A stretch of 64,000 nt of DNA, from assembly GCA_032622095.1 (NCBI GenBank), contig CP136064.1, positions 181,258,011 to 181,322,010 on the forward strand, written 5' to 3'. Both the position numbers and the translations under genes were made by a program. This document shows, in pieces, positions 27,689-42,600 of this stretch (its first letter is position 1; each line of letters begins with the position of its first letter). The DNA comes from Siphonodentalium dalli. Its lineage: Eukaryota; Mollusca; Scaphopoda; Gadilida; Siphonodentaliidae. The notes under the pieces are model-generated. The model ran no database searches, was not told the origin of the DNA, and was given only the letters and a program-made list of their open reading frames with translations.

Positions 27689-30600
27689 TCAATAATGTTT
27701 GCGTTCTCAGTAAGTGCTAAACAAGAGGTGACATTTTGTCAAAAAGCCTGGCTTGCTAACTCATTTTAGGTACTAGCCATGTGACGTCGTCCATTTGCAC
27801 CAAAAATAATAAACAAAGTCCAATAACTCTGCTGAAAATATCCGGCCGGACCTGGTTTGCGAACTCATTCTAGATACTGGTCATGTGAACTCACATACCA
27901 AAAATCTTTGAAATCCGTTGACATTTGTGGAAATATAAGCCCTGTGACGTCGTCCATATGCACAAATTAAAAAATATCCGGCCGGACCTGGTTTGCGAAC
28001 TCGTTCTAGATACTAGTCATGTGAACTCATATACCAAAAAACTTTGAAATCCGTTGACATTGTGAAAATGAGCCATGTGACGTCGTCCATTTGCACACAA
28101 ACAAATAAACAAAGTCCAATAAGTCTGCTTAAAATATCCGGCCGGACCTGGTTTGCGAACTCGTTATAGATACTGGTCAAGTAAACTCACATACCAAATA
28201 TTTTTGAAATCCGTTGATATTTGTGGAAATGAGCCCTGGGACGTCGTCTATTTGGTAAATTCGACAAAAATAATAAACAAAGTCCAATAACTCCGGTAAA
28301 AATATCCGGCCAGACTTGGCTTGCGAACTCATTCTATGTAATGGTCAGGTGAACTCATATACCAAATATCTTTGAAATCCGTTGAGATTTGTGGAAATGA
28401 GCCCTGGGACGTCGTCTATTTGCTATTTGGTAAATTCGACAAAAATAATAAACAAAGTCCAATAACTCCGGTAAAAATATCTCAGGCTGGCCAGACCTGG
28501 CTTGAAAACTGATTCTAGGTAATGGTCAGGTGAACTCATATACCACAAATGTTTTAAATCCGTTTACATTTGTTCAAGTTATGACTCTTACAAATTCGGG
28601 ACGGACGGACGGACGTACGCACCACATGGTACTTGTGAGGTGCGATCTTTTGTTTGCATGACTTGTGGACAAGTAACGTACGGAAAATCCAATTTTTAAG
28701 AGCGGTTCTATACATAAGATTTATTCGAACGATTTCTGCACTTTGGGCCGAATATTGTCTTGTGTATCTGACATTTTAAACCAGATAATGACTGTAGCCT
28801 ATGTCATTTACATAATACAACAGGTATATTAAGAAATACTATAATAAATACCTAATAATAATAGTAATTTAAGTGACATTAATTGGCAGAAACCAAATAT
28901 TGAACGTCCCGACAGCTGCTCCCGAGGGGTATAATATCATAATCACGCCTGCCTATATAAATACCAATGGTAATAGAAATCTACTCTTAGCAGATTATGA
29001 GATGTTATATTCAATTAATTAATACAGGGCCATTATTGAAATATCCAGATGGGACAATGTATCGATGCCAGCACCAACATACGGTACACTTAACACCAAC
29101 ATATTTCTTCCTCGAAAGTTCCGCCTAAGGGTGCATTTACACTGCTACAGAACTGTACACAGATCTACACGCAGACTAGTGCGAACGGGTTGATATAGAA
29201 ATGCACACAGAAAGAAAACGGTATTCGTCCCTGTGAGCAAAAATCGTGTCCGCTATACGTCAGGGACAACGCCGAAACATTGCGAAAGGCAAATCTGTTT
29301 TGATTAATTGTTGCTCGTGCTTGGCGAATAATGTATTACAGTTTTCGTTGTCATTTCAACCCATGTATTTCGTATATTCAAGATGGACAGGGACGTGTCA
29401 ACCGGGGTGAGGGGTGTCTCACCCCAACTTTGGTCAAAATTTTCAACAGTTGGAAATTTCATACCTGACAAAACATTAGTTGTAATTTCCAAATCAACAA
29501 TATGTTGAAAATGATATTGTAGTTTGATTTTCAAACATTTTGGAGTATTGTTTTCTGACCAATATTTGCATAATTTCCTACCTTATATGGAAAGATTGTG
29601 CCCTGGTCCCTCCCCGTTGCCAGTCAAAACTGCTAGTTAATTTAATAAAAACGATATTGTCCTACATTTGGTCAACATTGTCATTAGAATAGTCATCAGT
29701 TGGAAATTTTGCTACATTTGGTCAAATAAAGGGTGTTGTATCATGGATACCCACACCAATCCAAAATGACCACCTCCCAGATGGTGTCAACAGGAGACCG
29801 ATATATACATATATGCTGACGCGGCACATACCAAATCGCTGTTGTCTGCTGGTAGTTGATCCATTTTTATGTCTGGCCTAAACTGAAACGACTCCTAATG
29901 AGTTGTCAATTACCAGAATACTGGTCAGCGCGCGTTCACTATTAGTCATCATGTTGTGATGACAGTGATGCACGACACGTGACTTCCTACATATCTGTAT
30001 ACAGATCTATACACAGTGTAAATGCACCCTAAGGGACATTTACGCATGTTCGTCGCTCAGACATGAACATATCTTATGAAATCATGTTCAAATGAATCAT
30101 TGATATGTTATGGCGTGGCCGGGGATATGCGTGGTGGGAGGGGTGGGGCTTGGACAGAAAGGGGTGCTTAATTGGTGTATGCCCCAAACTTTGGTTAAAT
30201 TTTTTCAACAGTTACAAATTTCATACCTTACACTAGATTGGTTGGAAATTTCACACCAACAATATGTTGAAATTGTTCCCTTAGTTTGATTTTACAACAA
30301 TGACTGAGGAAAGTCCCTCCTTATGAACATAAACACATTGTAATAATAATGTGTTCGTTTAAAGTGTAATTGTCCGCTGCGCTCATTTAAAATAATAACA
30401 ATATTCAATTCCTATCTAATCACCGGGCCGACTTCTCTCATGTCGACTTCACGTCGGGTCGTCTTCGTATTTGGGTCTTCATATGGGGTCGACATCACAT
30501 AGTCCCGACTTCACTTGTACTCTTTTGACCAATAGTCACATGATTTTGTAAAACTTCCATTGGCTGATTGAGTTACTTGTAAAGGTTTAGTATTGGTACA

Positions 30601-33600
30601 CGCGTATTTACATTCAGGAATATCCCCGAGGATGCCTGACTACTCATGCCCAAGACCAGTTGTCCCGGGGTGATCTTGCATGTTCGGAGCGACTGCAATA
30701 GTAAGTCAAAGGCGGGTGACCAAATAATTTTTGCTTTCACTTCATCCAATTTTTATTTTATTTAATATTACAAAGGGTAGCCTTTACTAGTATAAAACAA
30801 GTATTCCCTCTTACAAGCGAGTGTATACAATTAATTGCATGATTGGTTGTAATCGGGTACGGTATCTCTTAACAAGAATCTGAGTGGCATGGCTTCACTG
30901 TCTAGAGGCTTAGAAGTTGGAACAAACCCTGAGTGATTTCCGGTCAGATTATCCAGAACAGCAGAACAAGTGCGACAAAGAAATAACGAATTCTAGCACC
31001 TAACCTATATAATCTGCATCCAACAAGCAGATGCCCAACATAAAGTCCAGCGCTATGGAATTACACTATAGTTCACCGGCTATTGATTCATGGAAATGTT
31101 GGGCCTGCAAAACGTGTTATTTTTCAAACCAGCTGGCGACTTGGTGAATTTTGATAGGCGTAACACGTGTTATTGAATAAGCATAGATAGGCAGTGTAAT
31201 TCTTAGAAATTTATGACAATGGTGCAAATTTCAACTTAATGAATATTTTGTTGTGTTTATCTTTAGTTAATTTCACGACATAATCAGTTTTAACCATTAT
31301 CTTGCCAAATATTAGCCATAGTTATTACCCGTATAAAACCGATTAAATGGGGAGAGAACCGACTCGATCATGATTGATTGATTGATTGGCGTTTAGCGTC
31401 GTTTTAGCAATATCATATTACGCTCGTTTGGGCCACCGATTGTGAGGGGAATGGAAAAATTAATCGAATTATCAGCTAGATGGCTCCAAATTTGTGTTTA
31501 ACTGTCAAAAAGTCGTGAAAATGTATAATTTCGAACACAAGTAACCGTCACAAATCAGTCAAGAACCATCACAAACCGGCGATAGAACGATTTCCGATGT
31601 AACAGTTCCCACACAATGATGTTGCAGATGATATTACAAGTTTTAGGTTCATCATTTCTCAAGATGAATAAGAATATCTATTGATCGGCCATATTATTAA
31701 AGGTCTGAATATTGCCGCTTATTTCCGCAAATAAACGCTCTCTTGGATTTAAATAAATGTGGCATCGCACAATGAAGTGTTCTTCATGTTCTACCTCTAT
31801 TCCACACTTTTTTTGCAAATTCTCTCATCAGCGGGTACTTTAGGTTGTGTGTGTCTGCCTTAACAATTTTTAAACTGGTTACTAATCCGAAGATTTTGGA
31901 AACATAATCTAACGGCGAAATTTTTAACGAGATTCAAATATGGTTCTATCTGGTATTTTATTTTCACTCTTCTATAAGTTCGCAACTTGTTTTTACCTGA
32001 TGGGTTTTCGTCGTTGAATATATATTATCTGATAATTTTTTAAGTTACCACACTTTTTTCGAATTGATTTCAAGGCTATCGAAATATTCTTTATTTAGGG
32101 ACGTCTGAGTCAAACAACCATTTATCTGGTATAATACGATCTTCTGATACATTAGCAGATTTGTAAATAAGAGATTCTTGGTCTGTGGTCGATGACTGTA
32201 TTGCATATTTAACTGCACGAAATATAGCTGCATACACATTAGGATAGCTACCAAGTTCTGCTCGCACCGCATGAATCGATTCCATACGATTTACCCCAAG
32301 AGCATATTTACAAAAACTTATGTGAGTTGTTTCACACGGCACGGTTTAAGATTGTTCAGATTCATGTCAAATGCCCATACTTCACGACCATAAAGTGCAA
32401 TAACTTAAATGACTTAAATGAGTCTTTCTGTGACATATATAATGCTCGTAGAAAGATAGTTTTCAGTATCGATACCGAGAAAAATTCAAAAGAGCATATT
32501 ATTAGGTGTATTTTGGAGCGCAAACCATCAAGTGGCTTTAGCTTTAAAGTGGACTATTTTACAAAACATACCTTTGGGTGTTGTTGTGGAATTTGTTATA
32601 GCTGGCTAGAGTAGCAGTAGCTCCGTATCCTACTCCAGTTGAATAGAACCCCTGGACAGCAGCTTCTATCCACACCTGGTTGTGAAGAAAAAAAACCCAA
32701 AACTAATCCTTTAAATTATTACAACAACTACGGCTTATCAGTGAATGTATCTCTTTCACAAAACAAGAAAGCCTCAAAATTCGGACCAATATCTACTTAT
32801 CGGATTAAATAAACTCCCGATGCTTCGCAATACGATCTTTAGTCTACATGCCATCTCAGTCATGTTTACACTGTTGAGTTGACGGGGTGATTATGTACAC
32901 CACCAATGGGGTACCCCAAACTGGAACATGTCTATATTCCGAAGGTTCGCTATTCCGAAGGTTCAATATTCCGAAGGTTCGCTATTTCGAAGATTTTTTT
33001 TTTTAAAGGTTAATTCTATATTCAAGTATTGAGAGGGTTCTTTATCACGAAGACTCCTTTTTATGAAGGAAATAACTTAAAACATTGAAACAATAAATGT
33101 TATTTTTAATTTTTTCGCGGGTTTCCTTGAGATTTAATGTCATTACGTATGACGTTATTTTCCAATACATATTCACGTCAGGCAGCCCACACAATTGCTC
33201 TTTCCATGCGATTTAATGTCATCGCGTATGGCGTTATATATGCAATCAACGTCGTTTTCGATGCATCTGTCGGCGTATAGAAGTGTCGGATGCCGAATTA
33301 CATACGGTATAATTTCGCTTCGCATCCGACACTTCTATACGCCGACAGATGCACCGAAAACGACGTTGATTGCTTATAATTACGACAATCCGCATATTAG
33401 TTGGTGATTAAACAAGTTCTTTTTAAAGAAACTATATTAAAAACACTAAAATGGTAAAACTACCCAAGTGATATTTGTGTCTGGACTCAGCTGCTCTTTT
33501 AACCGAAATGGGAATTTGGGTCGAGAATAAATTGGGCGACCGACCGGAAGTTCGAGATGAACACACACAATTCGATCGCTGTTTCCGACATTCCAACTAC

Positions 33601-36600
33601 ACAAAAGCAAGAGACCACACCCGTAAATTGGGCCGTCAACTATTAAACTGTACTTGCTGGTGTAAATTTCACTTATTTAAAACGATTCTAGAACGGAGAA
33701 CACTGACGGACACGCCGTATACGACGGAAGTAAAATTTACGTTTCGCGCATGCGCTATAATCACTTTTGCGTACTTATAAAAAATGACGCGAACAAAGTT
33801 TTTTCTCTAGCTGAATTCAAACTTAATTGGTTAGAACACGCATTTGAATACGATTATCGGAGTTTAGGGAAAATGGATGTGGTGTTGAGTGGGAACGTTA
33901 CATCCTTCCATATGAATTCAACGACTATTGCCTGGAAAAACTGGTTAAAAACTCGATTTGAATCGAAGTTCGGGTGACACTGACGGTGAATCGTGAGTGG
34001 TGAAGCCAGAAGGTGATGTTGACATTCACATTGTTGTCAATGTTTTGTCAGCGGCAACACTCGGTTCTCAACTAGAGGATTTTGGAACATCGGAGATTAA
34101 ACACACACACATACTGATTATACGCCAGAAACATTCTCACACGAAGAAAACCACAACACAAGTGATCTAATATTATCAACTGCAAGTGACTACGAAGACA
34201 CAACAACAACAACAGTGTGGATAGGTCTGGATAGCAGCAGCATGAAATGTAGTATTGTACCAACCACAGTGGAATTGCACAGTACAATTAGGATTTTGGA
34301 CTGAACTGGACTTAACTTAAGTCTAACTGGAGTACAGATTAAATTTCAATGGAATTATGAATTTATGGATGCACAAGCACCACAACACTCAACAGTTACT
34401 ACCAGTATACACAGGCACTAGTAAATTTAAAATGACTAATTTGAATTTTTTCAAGTATCATGTGGCATGAAATAAATAACCCTAATGTGGAAGCCGAAGG
34501 TGTATTCAAGTAATTTATTAATACATAGCTGTAGCTCAAGGCTGTTACTAGTATTAGAGGCTTAGCCATTCCCAAACATTCGACAATAAATCTAGTTCAG
34601 TCATGAAGGCCGGTAGTGCCTACCCTTCTACAACAACCTGTGAAAGTGTCATATTGAGCAATATATAAATTGGCCATTAAAATTTAAATTGATAATTATA
34701 ATATATGATTTCATTTCATTTAAAAATTAAAAATTCCATAAAAATTGCTATTGAGATTTGAGAATATACCTGTGCGATTGACTTCATATTCAAATTATCA
34801 GTTCTCATTCCCATGATTTCCATCATAGTAGTCTCAATCCAGGATTCAATTTCAAGCCTGCCACAGCTAGTAAGAGTCAATTGTGGTGATCAGTTATAGA
34901 CATATTTTGAATTCATATTTCATTTAATTACATACTTTTGAAAAATTATTCAAAAGTATGTACATGTATTAACCAACTGACTATAGTATGATTCATCTAG
35001 TAAAAATTCATAGTAAGTACCACAATAAATCAATTTGAAAATCAGTCTTCTTGAATCAATCTCTCCACGAGGTCATCGGTGATGCTATCCTACCCCTCCC
35101 TCACCTGACCCCAGGCTCCAATTCAATTCATTTATTTCTCATTTCCTAAACAAAAGTATTGAGATAAGTATATATAATTGATGCTGAATACTAGTACCAA
35201 GCCTTGAAATAGGGTGTCTGTCATTTGCAGAATGAGGTCCCCAGAGGGTGAATTTAGTGATGCTACCCACATAGCGGGCTAGCATCACCAAATTCACCCT
35301 CTGGGAACCTCATTCTGCTGAGGTGTAAGCAGAATGAGGTCCCCAGAGGGTGAATTTGGTGATGCTAGCCCGCTATGCGGGGTAGCATCACTAAATTCAC
35401 CCTCTGGGGACCTCATTCTGCAAATGACAGACACCCTATTTCAAGGCATGACTAGTACTAATTATAAGGTGATTTCTGTGTACCAGATATTCTAATTGAG
35501 AATGATGTCTGGAAGTAGTGAGGGTGTTACCCCCCCCCCCCCCTAACCAACTGACTATAGTATGATTCATTTAGTAAAAATTCATAGTAAGTACCACAAT
35601 AAATCAATTTGAAAATCAGTCTTCTTGAATCAATCTCTCCACGAGGTCATCGGTGGTGCTATCCTACCCCTCCCTCACCTGACCCCAGGCTCCAATTCAA
35701 TTCATTTATTTCTCATTTCCTTAACAAAAGTATTGAGATAAGTATATATAATTGATGCTGAATACTAGTACCAAGCCTTGAAATAGGGTGTCTGTCATTT
35801 GCAGAATGAGGTCCCCAGAGGGTGAATTTAGTGATGCTACCCACATAGCGGGCTAGCATCACTAAATTCACCCTCTGGGGACCTCATTCTGCAAATGACA
35901 GGGGGTGTCCACCTTGGGAAATTCCAACTGCACCCCTCCCCTTGAATCAGATTCATACCAAACACAAGTTTTGCATAATTCCATTTTCACCCCCTCCCAC
36001 CCTTGCACCTCACCGCTCAGGCTAATATCCTATATTTTCATAAACCATGGTTCTATATTCCCGGTATGAGAACATTCAGATATTTTAACCTGAAAAATTG
36101 CATAAATCCTAACATCTAGTGGTCTAACTCCAGACAAATGCACACGGCTATGGGCAAGAGACCAGGACACACCGGGCTGACCATGGTTGTTTGGCCCAGT
36201 GTGATAAAATTTTGAATTTTTTTCAAGAAAATCGCAAATCCTAGCATCTAGACTGGCCTCAACTGACACTTTCCTATAGTGTTGGTAATTTCAAACCTCA
36301 TAGACCGCCTCAGGTTGGGAAATTCCCCAATTGATGACCATTTCGAAATAATCCACAAGGGCGCGGCGTGTGAAAATTTTGAAATCTGAACAAGAAAATT
36401 GCAAATCTTAGCATCTAGACTAGCCTCAAGCCTTCCTAGAATTGGACATTTCAAACCTGACACCCCCACATAGGTTGGAAAATTTCCAACTGATGACAAT
36501 TCCAATGACAATTTTGACCAAATGTATGACAATATTGTTTTCTTAAATTAACTAGCAGTTTTTGACTGGCCACGGGAGAGGGACCAGGACACAAGCTTTC

Positions 36601-39600
36601 CAAGTGTTGGCAATTTCCAACCTGTCACCCCCCATAAGGTTGGAATATATCTAACTGATGACAATTTCAGTCCAAAATTTTGACAAAAAATAGTAAAATA
36701 TTCAAATATTGGTCCAAAAACAATTAATTCCCTGAATAAATTGTTTGAAAATCAAAATACAAGAACATATTCAACCTAGTGTTGGTGTGAAATTTCCACC
36801 TAATGTTTTGGCAGGTATGAAATTTCCAACTGTTGAAAATTTTGACCCCCCCCTTAGCCCAATTTGCCAATGAAATAGAACTTGTGTGATGAAATGCCAT
36901 ATTTGAGATCATGTAAATCAATAAATGATATCCATATGCCCTGCTTTTCTTGTAACATTTTAAGTATACTAGATTAAACAAAGTGAGGGAATTTCCAAAC
37001 ACATTGTGATGATATTTTATCAAACTAAAGTGTTGTAAGAGGAAAGTTCAAATAATTTTGCACATTAAACACCTGTTGTTTTTTTCTATTTCATGTGCAC
37101 CAAAACTTTTAAAATAGACAAAAATGCCCAAATTTTCTTCAACAATTTTTTGCAATTATTTTACAATTTGTTCAATCTAGTATACTATATATTAGACCAT
37201 ACATATTTCAATTTATTTCATATTTCTATAGCTATTATAATACTTGACCAGAAAATATGGAATTTAGCACATTCCCTTAGTTTCTCACTTTAAGCTGATA
37301 ATAAACGCTCTTTATTTGTAATTATTAGTGCCCCTTTAATTCATCTGAAGTCAATGACACCTATCTCATGGCACTCCCTCAACTTACCTCTGTGTGCAAA
37401 TTTTCCCATATATGTTCTGAGCTGATAACAAGCGCTCTTCGTTTATTGTTATCCCGCATAACAGCCCAGCATAACTAAATTCACCCTCTGGGGACCTCAT
37501 TCTGATTAGGCCTCATCTTCTGTGGAAATTTCTTTATTATCAAATTTGTATAGAAATTTCTTCACATAGATTCTATTTCTTTTTTAGTTTAAGCGCAAAT
37601 ATACCGAAGATAATATAATGCGATCACTAGTCGCTCCAACTAAAACAGAAGGTGATACTATTGCGAGTCAGCCATTTTGATAAAGAAGTTGGGCTAGCTC
37701 CATACCCATCCAAATCAATGAAACCAAGATGCGATATGTCAATAGGAGTTAAAGTTAAGTTGTGGATAAACCTATATTTATTCACCAGGGGTGTTTAGTT
37801 ACATATAACCATGAATTGCGCTTAAGCACAATTGATTGCGTTTAAGCGCAAATAATTACACTTACGGCATTTAAGGCTTAAGCGTAATTATTTGCGCTTA
37901 AGTGCAATTGATCGCAATTAATTATTAAATGTTGGCCTCCCATAATGGTGTGCCTGTATACTCGAAAATTGAAGAAAATCAAAGTCGCCCCGACTATAAT
38001 ACAGAATGAAATGCTATTGCAAGTAGCCCCAACTAATATATACCGAAGATAATATAATGCGATCACGAGTCGCTCCAACTAAAACAGAAGGTGATACTAT
38101 TGCGAGTCAGCCATTTTGATAAAGAAGTTGGGCTAGCTCCCTACCCATCCAAATCAATGAACCAAGATGCGATATGTCAATAGGAGTTACGGTTAAGTTG
38201 TGGATAAACCTATTTATTCACCAGGGGTGTTTGGTTACATGTACATATAACCATGAATTGCACTAAGCGCAATTAATTGCGCTTAAGCGTAATTATTTGC
38301 GCTTAAGCGCAATTAAGTATTAAATGTGAATTTGGCCTCCCATACATATGGGGGTGGGGCGATGATAATCTAGATATTTATTTTGCATGGCCCAACTACA
38401 GGGAAAGTAAAAAAAAGATGTCAGGTGTAAAATGAAGATATTCTAATAGTAGTATTACTATACATCACAAAATTGAACACAAACATTTGTATGGATCAAT
38501 CTATCCTCTGATCAGATAGTTCATGCAGTGATGTGCCAGTCACCCTACACCGTGGCTGTGAACTTGTGGTATAGATGAGTATATCTGCTTTCCACTACAT
38601 GTACTTTGTAGAACTTTGACAATCACACACTATATACATGTATTGTACAGTATGGTAATAGGTTCCCAGTACGGTACCTATATATCCTCACACATCAACT
38701 ATGATTCAAAGTTGTAGGAGAACATCCAGAATGATTTAAAGTAGAGTCGGTCAAATTTTTAGTTGTTCTGATGTGAAATTTTTCATGGCATGTCAATCGT
38801 CTGTAGAGTGAAGTCAACTTGATTAGTTTTTGCTCCGAATCTGTGTCAAATAAAGAATCTGATGCTGTCATAAATTGACATAATCCACCACAAAGTTGGT
38901 ACACATTTGTGAAATTCAACCGAATAGTCAAATATGTGGCATATGTTGTTGTGTTGGTTAAAATCATCAAAATACACACAATACAACTTGAAGTTGCCGC
39001 AAGTTCATGTCATCTGTATGACCTTGTCATCTACTCCAGTCTCCACACACACTTTTGTCTTGAGTCCAGTTTAATGAATACAATCCACCAATCAGAACAC
39101 AATTATGTCCGAATCGCCAAAGCTGTGTATTTACTGTTTGTGTCTGGCCTGAGTTGACTGATCAAATCACTTTCTGATCACGTTCATTTTCAGTGGGTTT
39201 TTTTCTGAAGTTGATTTAACTTTTTTGAGATTGAGTTATGAGTATTTTTACTCAATTTCGGGTTTTTTATTGGATTAAATGAGCAGAGTTTTCTAAAAAC
39301 ATGGATATTTAACAGTTATTCGCACGAAAAACTAAATCGGCTGTTCATTCATTCGTGGAATGCACAAACATCGTCTATACATTCGAAAGAAACTGCATAA
39401 AACACTTATTTAAACTCCGGAAACAATTTACTTTCGACATCGCTAAACGCACCTGACTATAAGAACGTACTAGCGCATGCGCAAAACTTAAAATAATTAC
39501 TTCCGTCGTATACGGCGTATATTGTCATAAAGGCAATCCGATTCGATAGCAATTCCGAAGCGGTGTTCACAAACTTCGCCACCGAATTTGTGGTCTCCGG

Positions 39601-42600
39601 CGACTCGAAAAGTAAACAATCGCCACAAAGGTGCATTCTATGCTCTCATGACCACTGCCATGTCATATTAGTATTGGCACGAAGCTGGATAAATGCTAAT
39701 ACTAATGGTGGAATAGTTATGTAATACATTCTTTTATCCCCAAATAAATTAAAATGTACTATTTTTATGTTTAATCGGCGATCATTTTTCGCTGAGATTT
39801 GGCGTCTTGTGTTACCACTAGAAACGGAAGTGATTTCTTGCGATTTGATTGGTGGACAAAATAAAATTCCGGGTAAATTCGCCCCATTGGATATTCGACT
39901 TGGTTTGCGAACTTTTTAAGGTATCACTACCCCCAGTGATGCGGGAAACGACACCTCCCTCCACCGATAGATATTGTCGCTACCAAGCGTATCTAAGGGC
40001 ATTGACCAATCAAATGCACGCATTTTAGTCAAAGCAAAAGTAGTTGTAATTATATCTCAATAATCTTACAGGCAACAATACGCCAGCTAAAGGCGGGATT
40101 AAAACAGCGGGACTATAACTCTTAATGAATACTGCGAAGCAGAATGTCGTTGAATAGACGGGTATGAGTTGAACCTAACTGCAATTGTGAATTTGTATTG
40201 AATGTAAGGCCCACTTAATTTTCGAGTCATCGGCTATTTTTTATAGTGCCTTGATATCAGGTTTTAAACACAATCTGTGCCATAAAATATGATTGATTAA
40301 AACACTATATATAGTTCATCACCATTCCAAACGTCTGTATCAGAAGATGCCCCTAGAGAAATAAAAAACATCTTAAATCATAAAAAGATTCTCCCGTTAT
40401 ATGTCATGGCTCTCAGAATGCAACATAATTCAACCTAATGTATTTTCAATTGAAGGGGAATAACATTATCTTTAAAATATAGAGTTACCCCCCTCCATTG
40501 AAAATAATACACTTTACTTTGCGCAACAAAACCAGATGAATCTTAAGCACAAAAACAAGTCGATAACCCTGCGTTAACTCAACAAAAACAACAAGGTCAC
40601 AGTTTATTACACCGGATAAGCTGATAATACAGTGTTAGAGAGCTTCATATTTCAAATGGTATATATAGTGGCATATATTTTATATATGTGATCTGGGGGT
40701 TCGAAAATTAAGTGGGCCTTGAATGTTGATGTTTTTTTTTTCAAATACAGATTGCCAGTTCGGAAAAACTATATCTCTTACATGTAGTTTATTTCAGTCA
40801 TCGTGTTTTTAACTTCCCATAATGAACGATAAACTGATACTCTTTTCTTGCTATTAATAACCGATATCTAGGACAATTTGGGAATTAGAAGTGGATGTAC
40901 ATTAGAAAGCAAGAAAAACATTCAACTGCGTTAAAAGAGTGTTCCTAATAATATCTGGAATGTATTCGAGCTCAAAGAGCATTTAAAATGAATATCAGGG
41001 TTGGCTGATACGTACAACACAAGTGGATTTATAAAAGCATTTGTCGTAAGAAAGCGTTATATGTTTGTACCCTAAGAGATTCATACTGTCCGAAATAACC
41101 TCGCTGTCCAAAGTCACCCCATTTACGGTACTTCAGCAATGTTACCTGTTATATTATGTATTGTGTTTACGCAATAAAATCTCCAAGAGTGGCCCAGCCA
41201 TTTTTCACGTCTAAATATCGAAAGCAATTAACGCGATCATAAAAGTTATATACTACAACAATGATACATCGCGAAAATACATCCTCGAATACATACATCC
41301 TGCCAAAAGTCTAACCGCTACGTAAATAGCTTAGTACGAATATAGTCACATTTCACCCACAGCTCCTATGACATCGCCAGAACAACAAGCTTCGCAAAAT
41401 ACACACAAAATGGCGTAATTAAAGTGCCAATGACATTGTAGCTCAACTTGGAGATGCGTTTAATTGTATGCTGAGCAGTCAATATAATCATAAAGAAGAA
41501 AATAAAGTAAAAAAGTGTATGTAATGTATTGTGTAGATGATATCATTTTCATTTAAAACATTTCTCTAATAAATGTGGGCTGCATGCAGTGTGTGCTGAT
41601 GGATTCAAATGTGAAATCCAAAATGGCTGCTGGTGGCCATGTTTTAACGAAATTCACACAAATGCATCTAGCGTTCACCACGAAGATCCATATGAAGATT
41701 GGTGCGATCGGATGAGGGATGTGGTCTGTATAGGGTGTGCCACAGGATTTAGTCATGCATCGAGTAAAATCCAAGATGGCTGCCGGTGGCCATGTTTTTC
41801 AGCTAAAATCATTCAATTGTGATAGCTCCAACCTAGAGGTGATCCTGAACATGCTTGTACTTTTCAAAACCATTCTCATCCATGCATGGTGCAGGGTGTG
41901 AATATGGAATCAAATTTGAAAACAGGATGGCTGCTGGCGGCCAGGATTTTTAACGAATTTTGGGGGCGGTGTGCTACCATATATAGGTCACACAGAAGAT
42001 CCACATGGAGTTTGGTGATGATTGGATGAGGGATGTGACATGTAGGGTTAGCCGAAGGAAATGTTGACGGACACACGGACGACAACACATGGTAAGTTGA
42101 GCTAAATGAAAGTGTCAAAGACACTAGCTCAACTTGCAGAGGGGGTAATGTCATACAGTACAGACAAGTTTAAATGTTTAAGTAATACCATAGTCCAACA
42201 CGAAGAGCGATGTGAAGTTTCGGATCAATTGGAAGAAAAATGTTGGCTGTAGGGCATGCTGAAGAATTTAAAGATGCAAAGATTAAAATCCAAATTGGCT
42301 ACCAACGGCCATGTTTTTGATAGAATAGATATCGTTCAAATTCGATAGCTCCAATCTGGAAGTGATCCTGAACATGCCTGTACATTTTCAAAATATTTTA
42401 TACGCATGTGAATATTCGCCCATGCATGGTAGTTTATGGGCATACCAAAGTTCACTCAAATCTGCCTATATGCGACGAATAGGACAGAGAGCGTCTAATT
42501 TGTTATATACGGACGGACGGGAGAATATGCATTGGCCTAACAAATTTTATAGTATTTTTTATAATTGTTAAAAAATGTAAGAAAATGACAATTTAAACAA

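Larger units (their letters stand above)
34967..35895. repeat. Direct duplication of a ~350-bp block with palindromes
   Basis: 34,967-35,320 and 35,548-35,893 are almost identical (ACCAACTGACTATAGTATGA to GGTGAATTTAGTGATGCTAC). They are separated by the second half of a 247-bp palindrome and a C16-type homopolymer near 35,530. Confidence 0.85.

Noticed and set aside
32327-32614. 95-codon plus-strand ORF
   Set aside because: Overlaps antisense LINE remnant and the SLC6 TM6 exon; the ORF's C-terminus is antisense to the exon.
33475-33980. Plus-strand ORFs of 75-101 codons
   Set aside because: Contain repeat sequence found inverted at 39.5 kb; no recognisable protein family.
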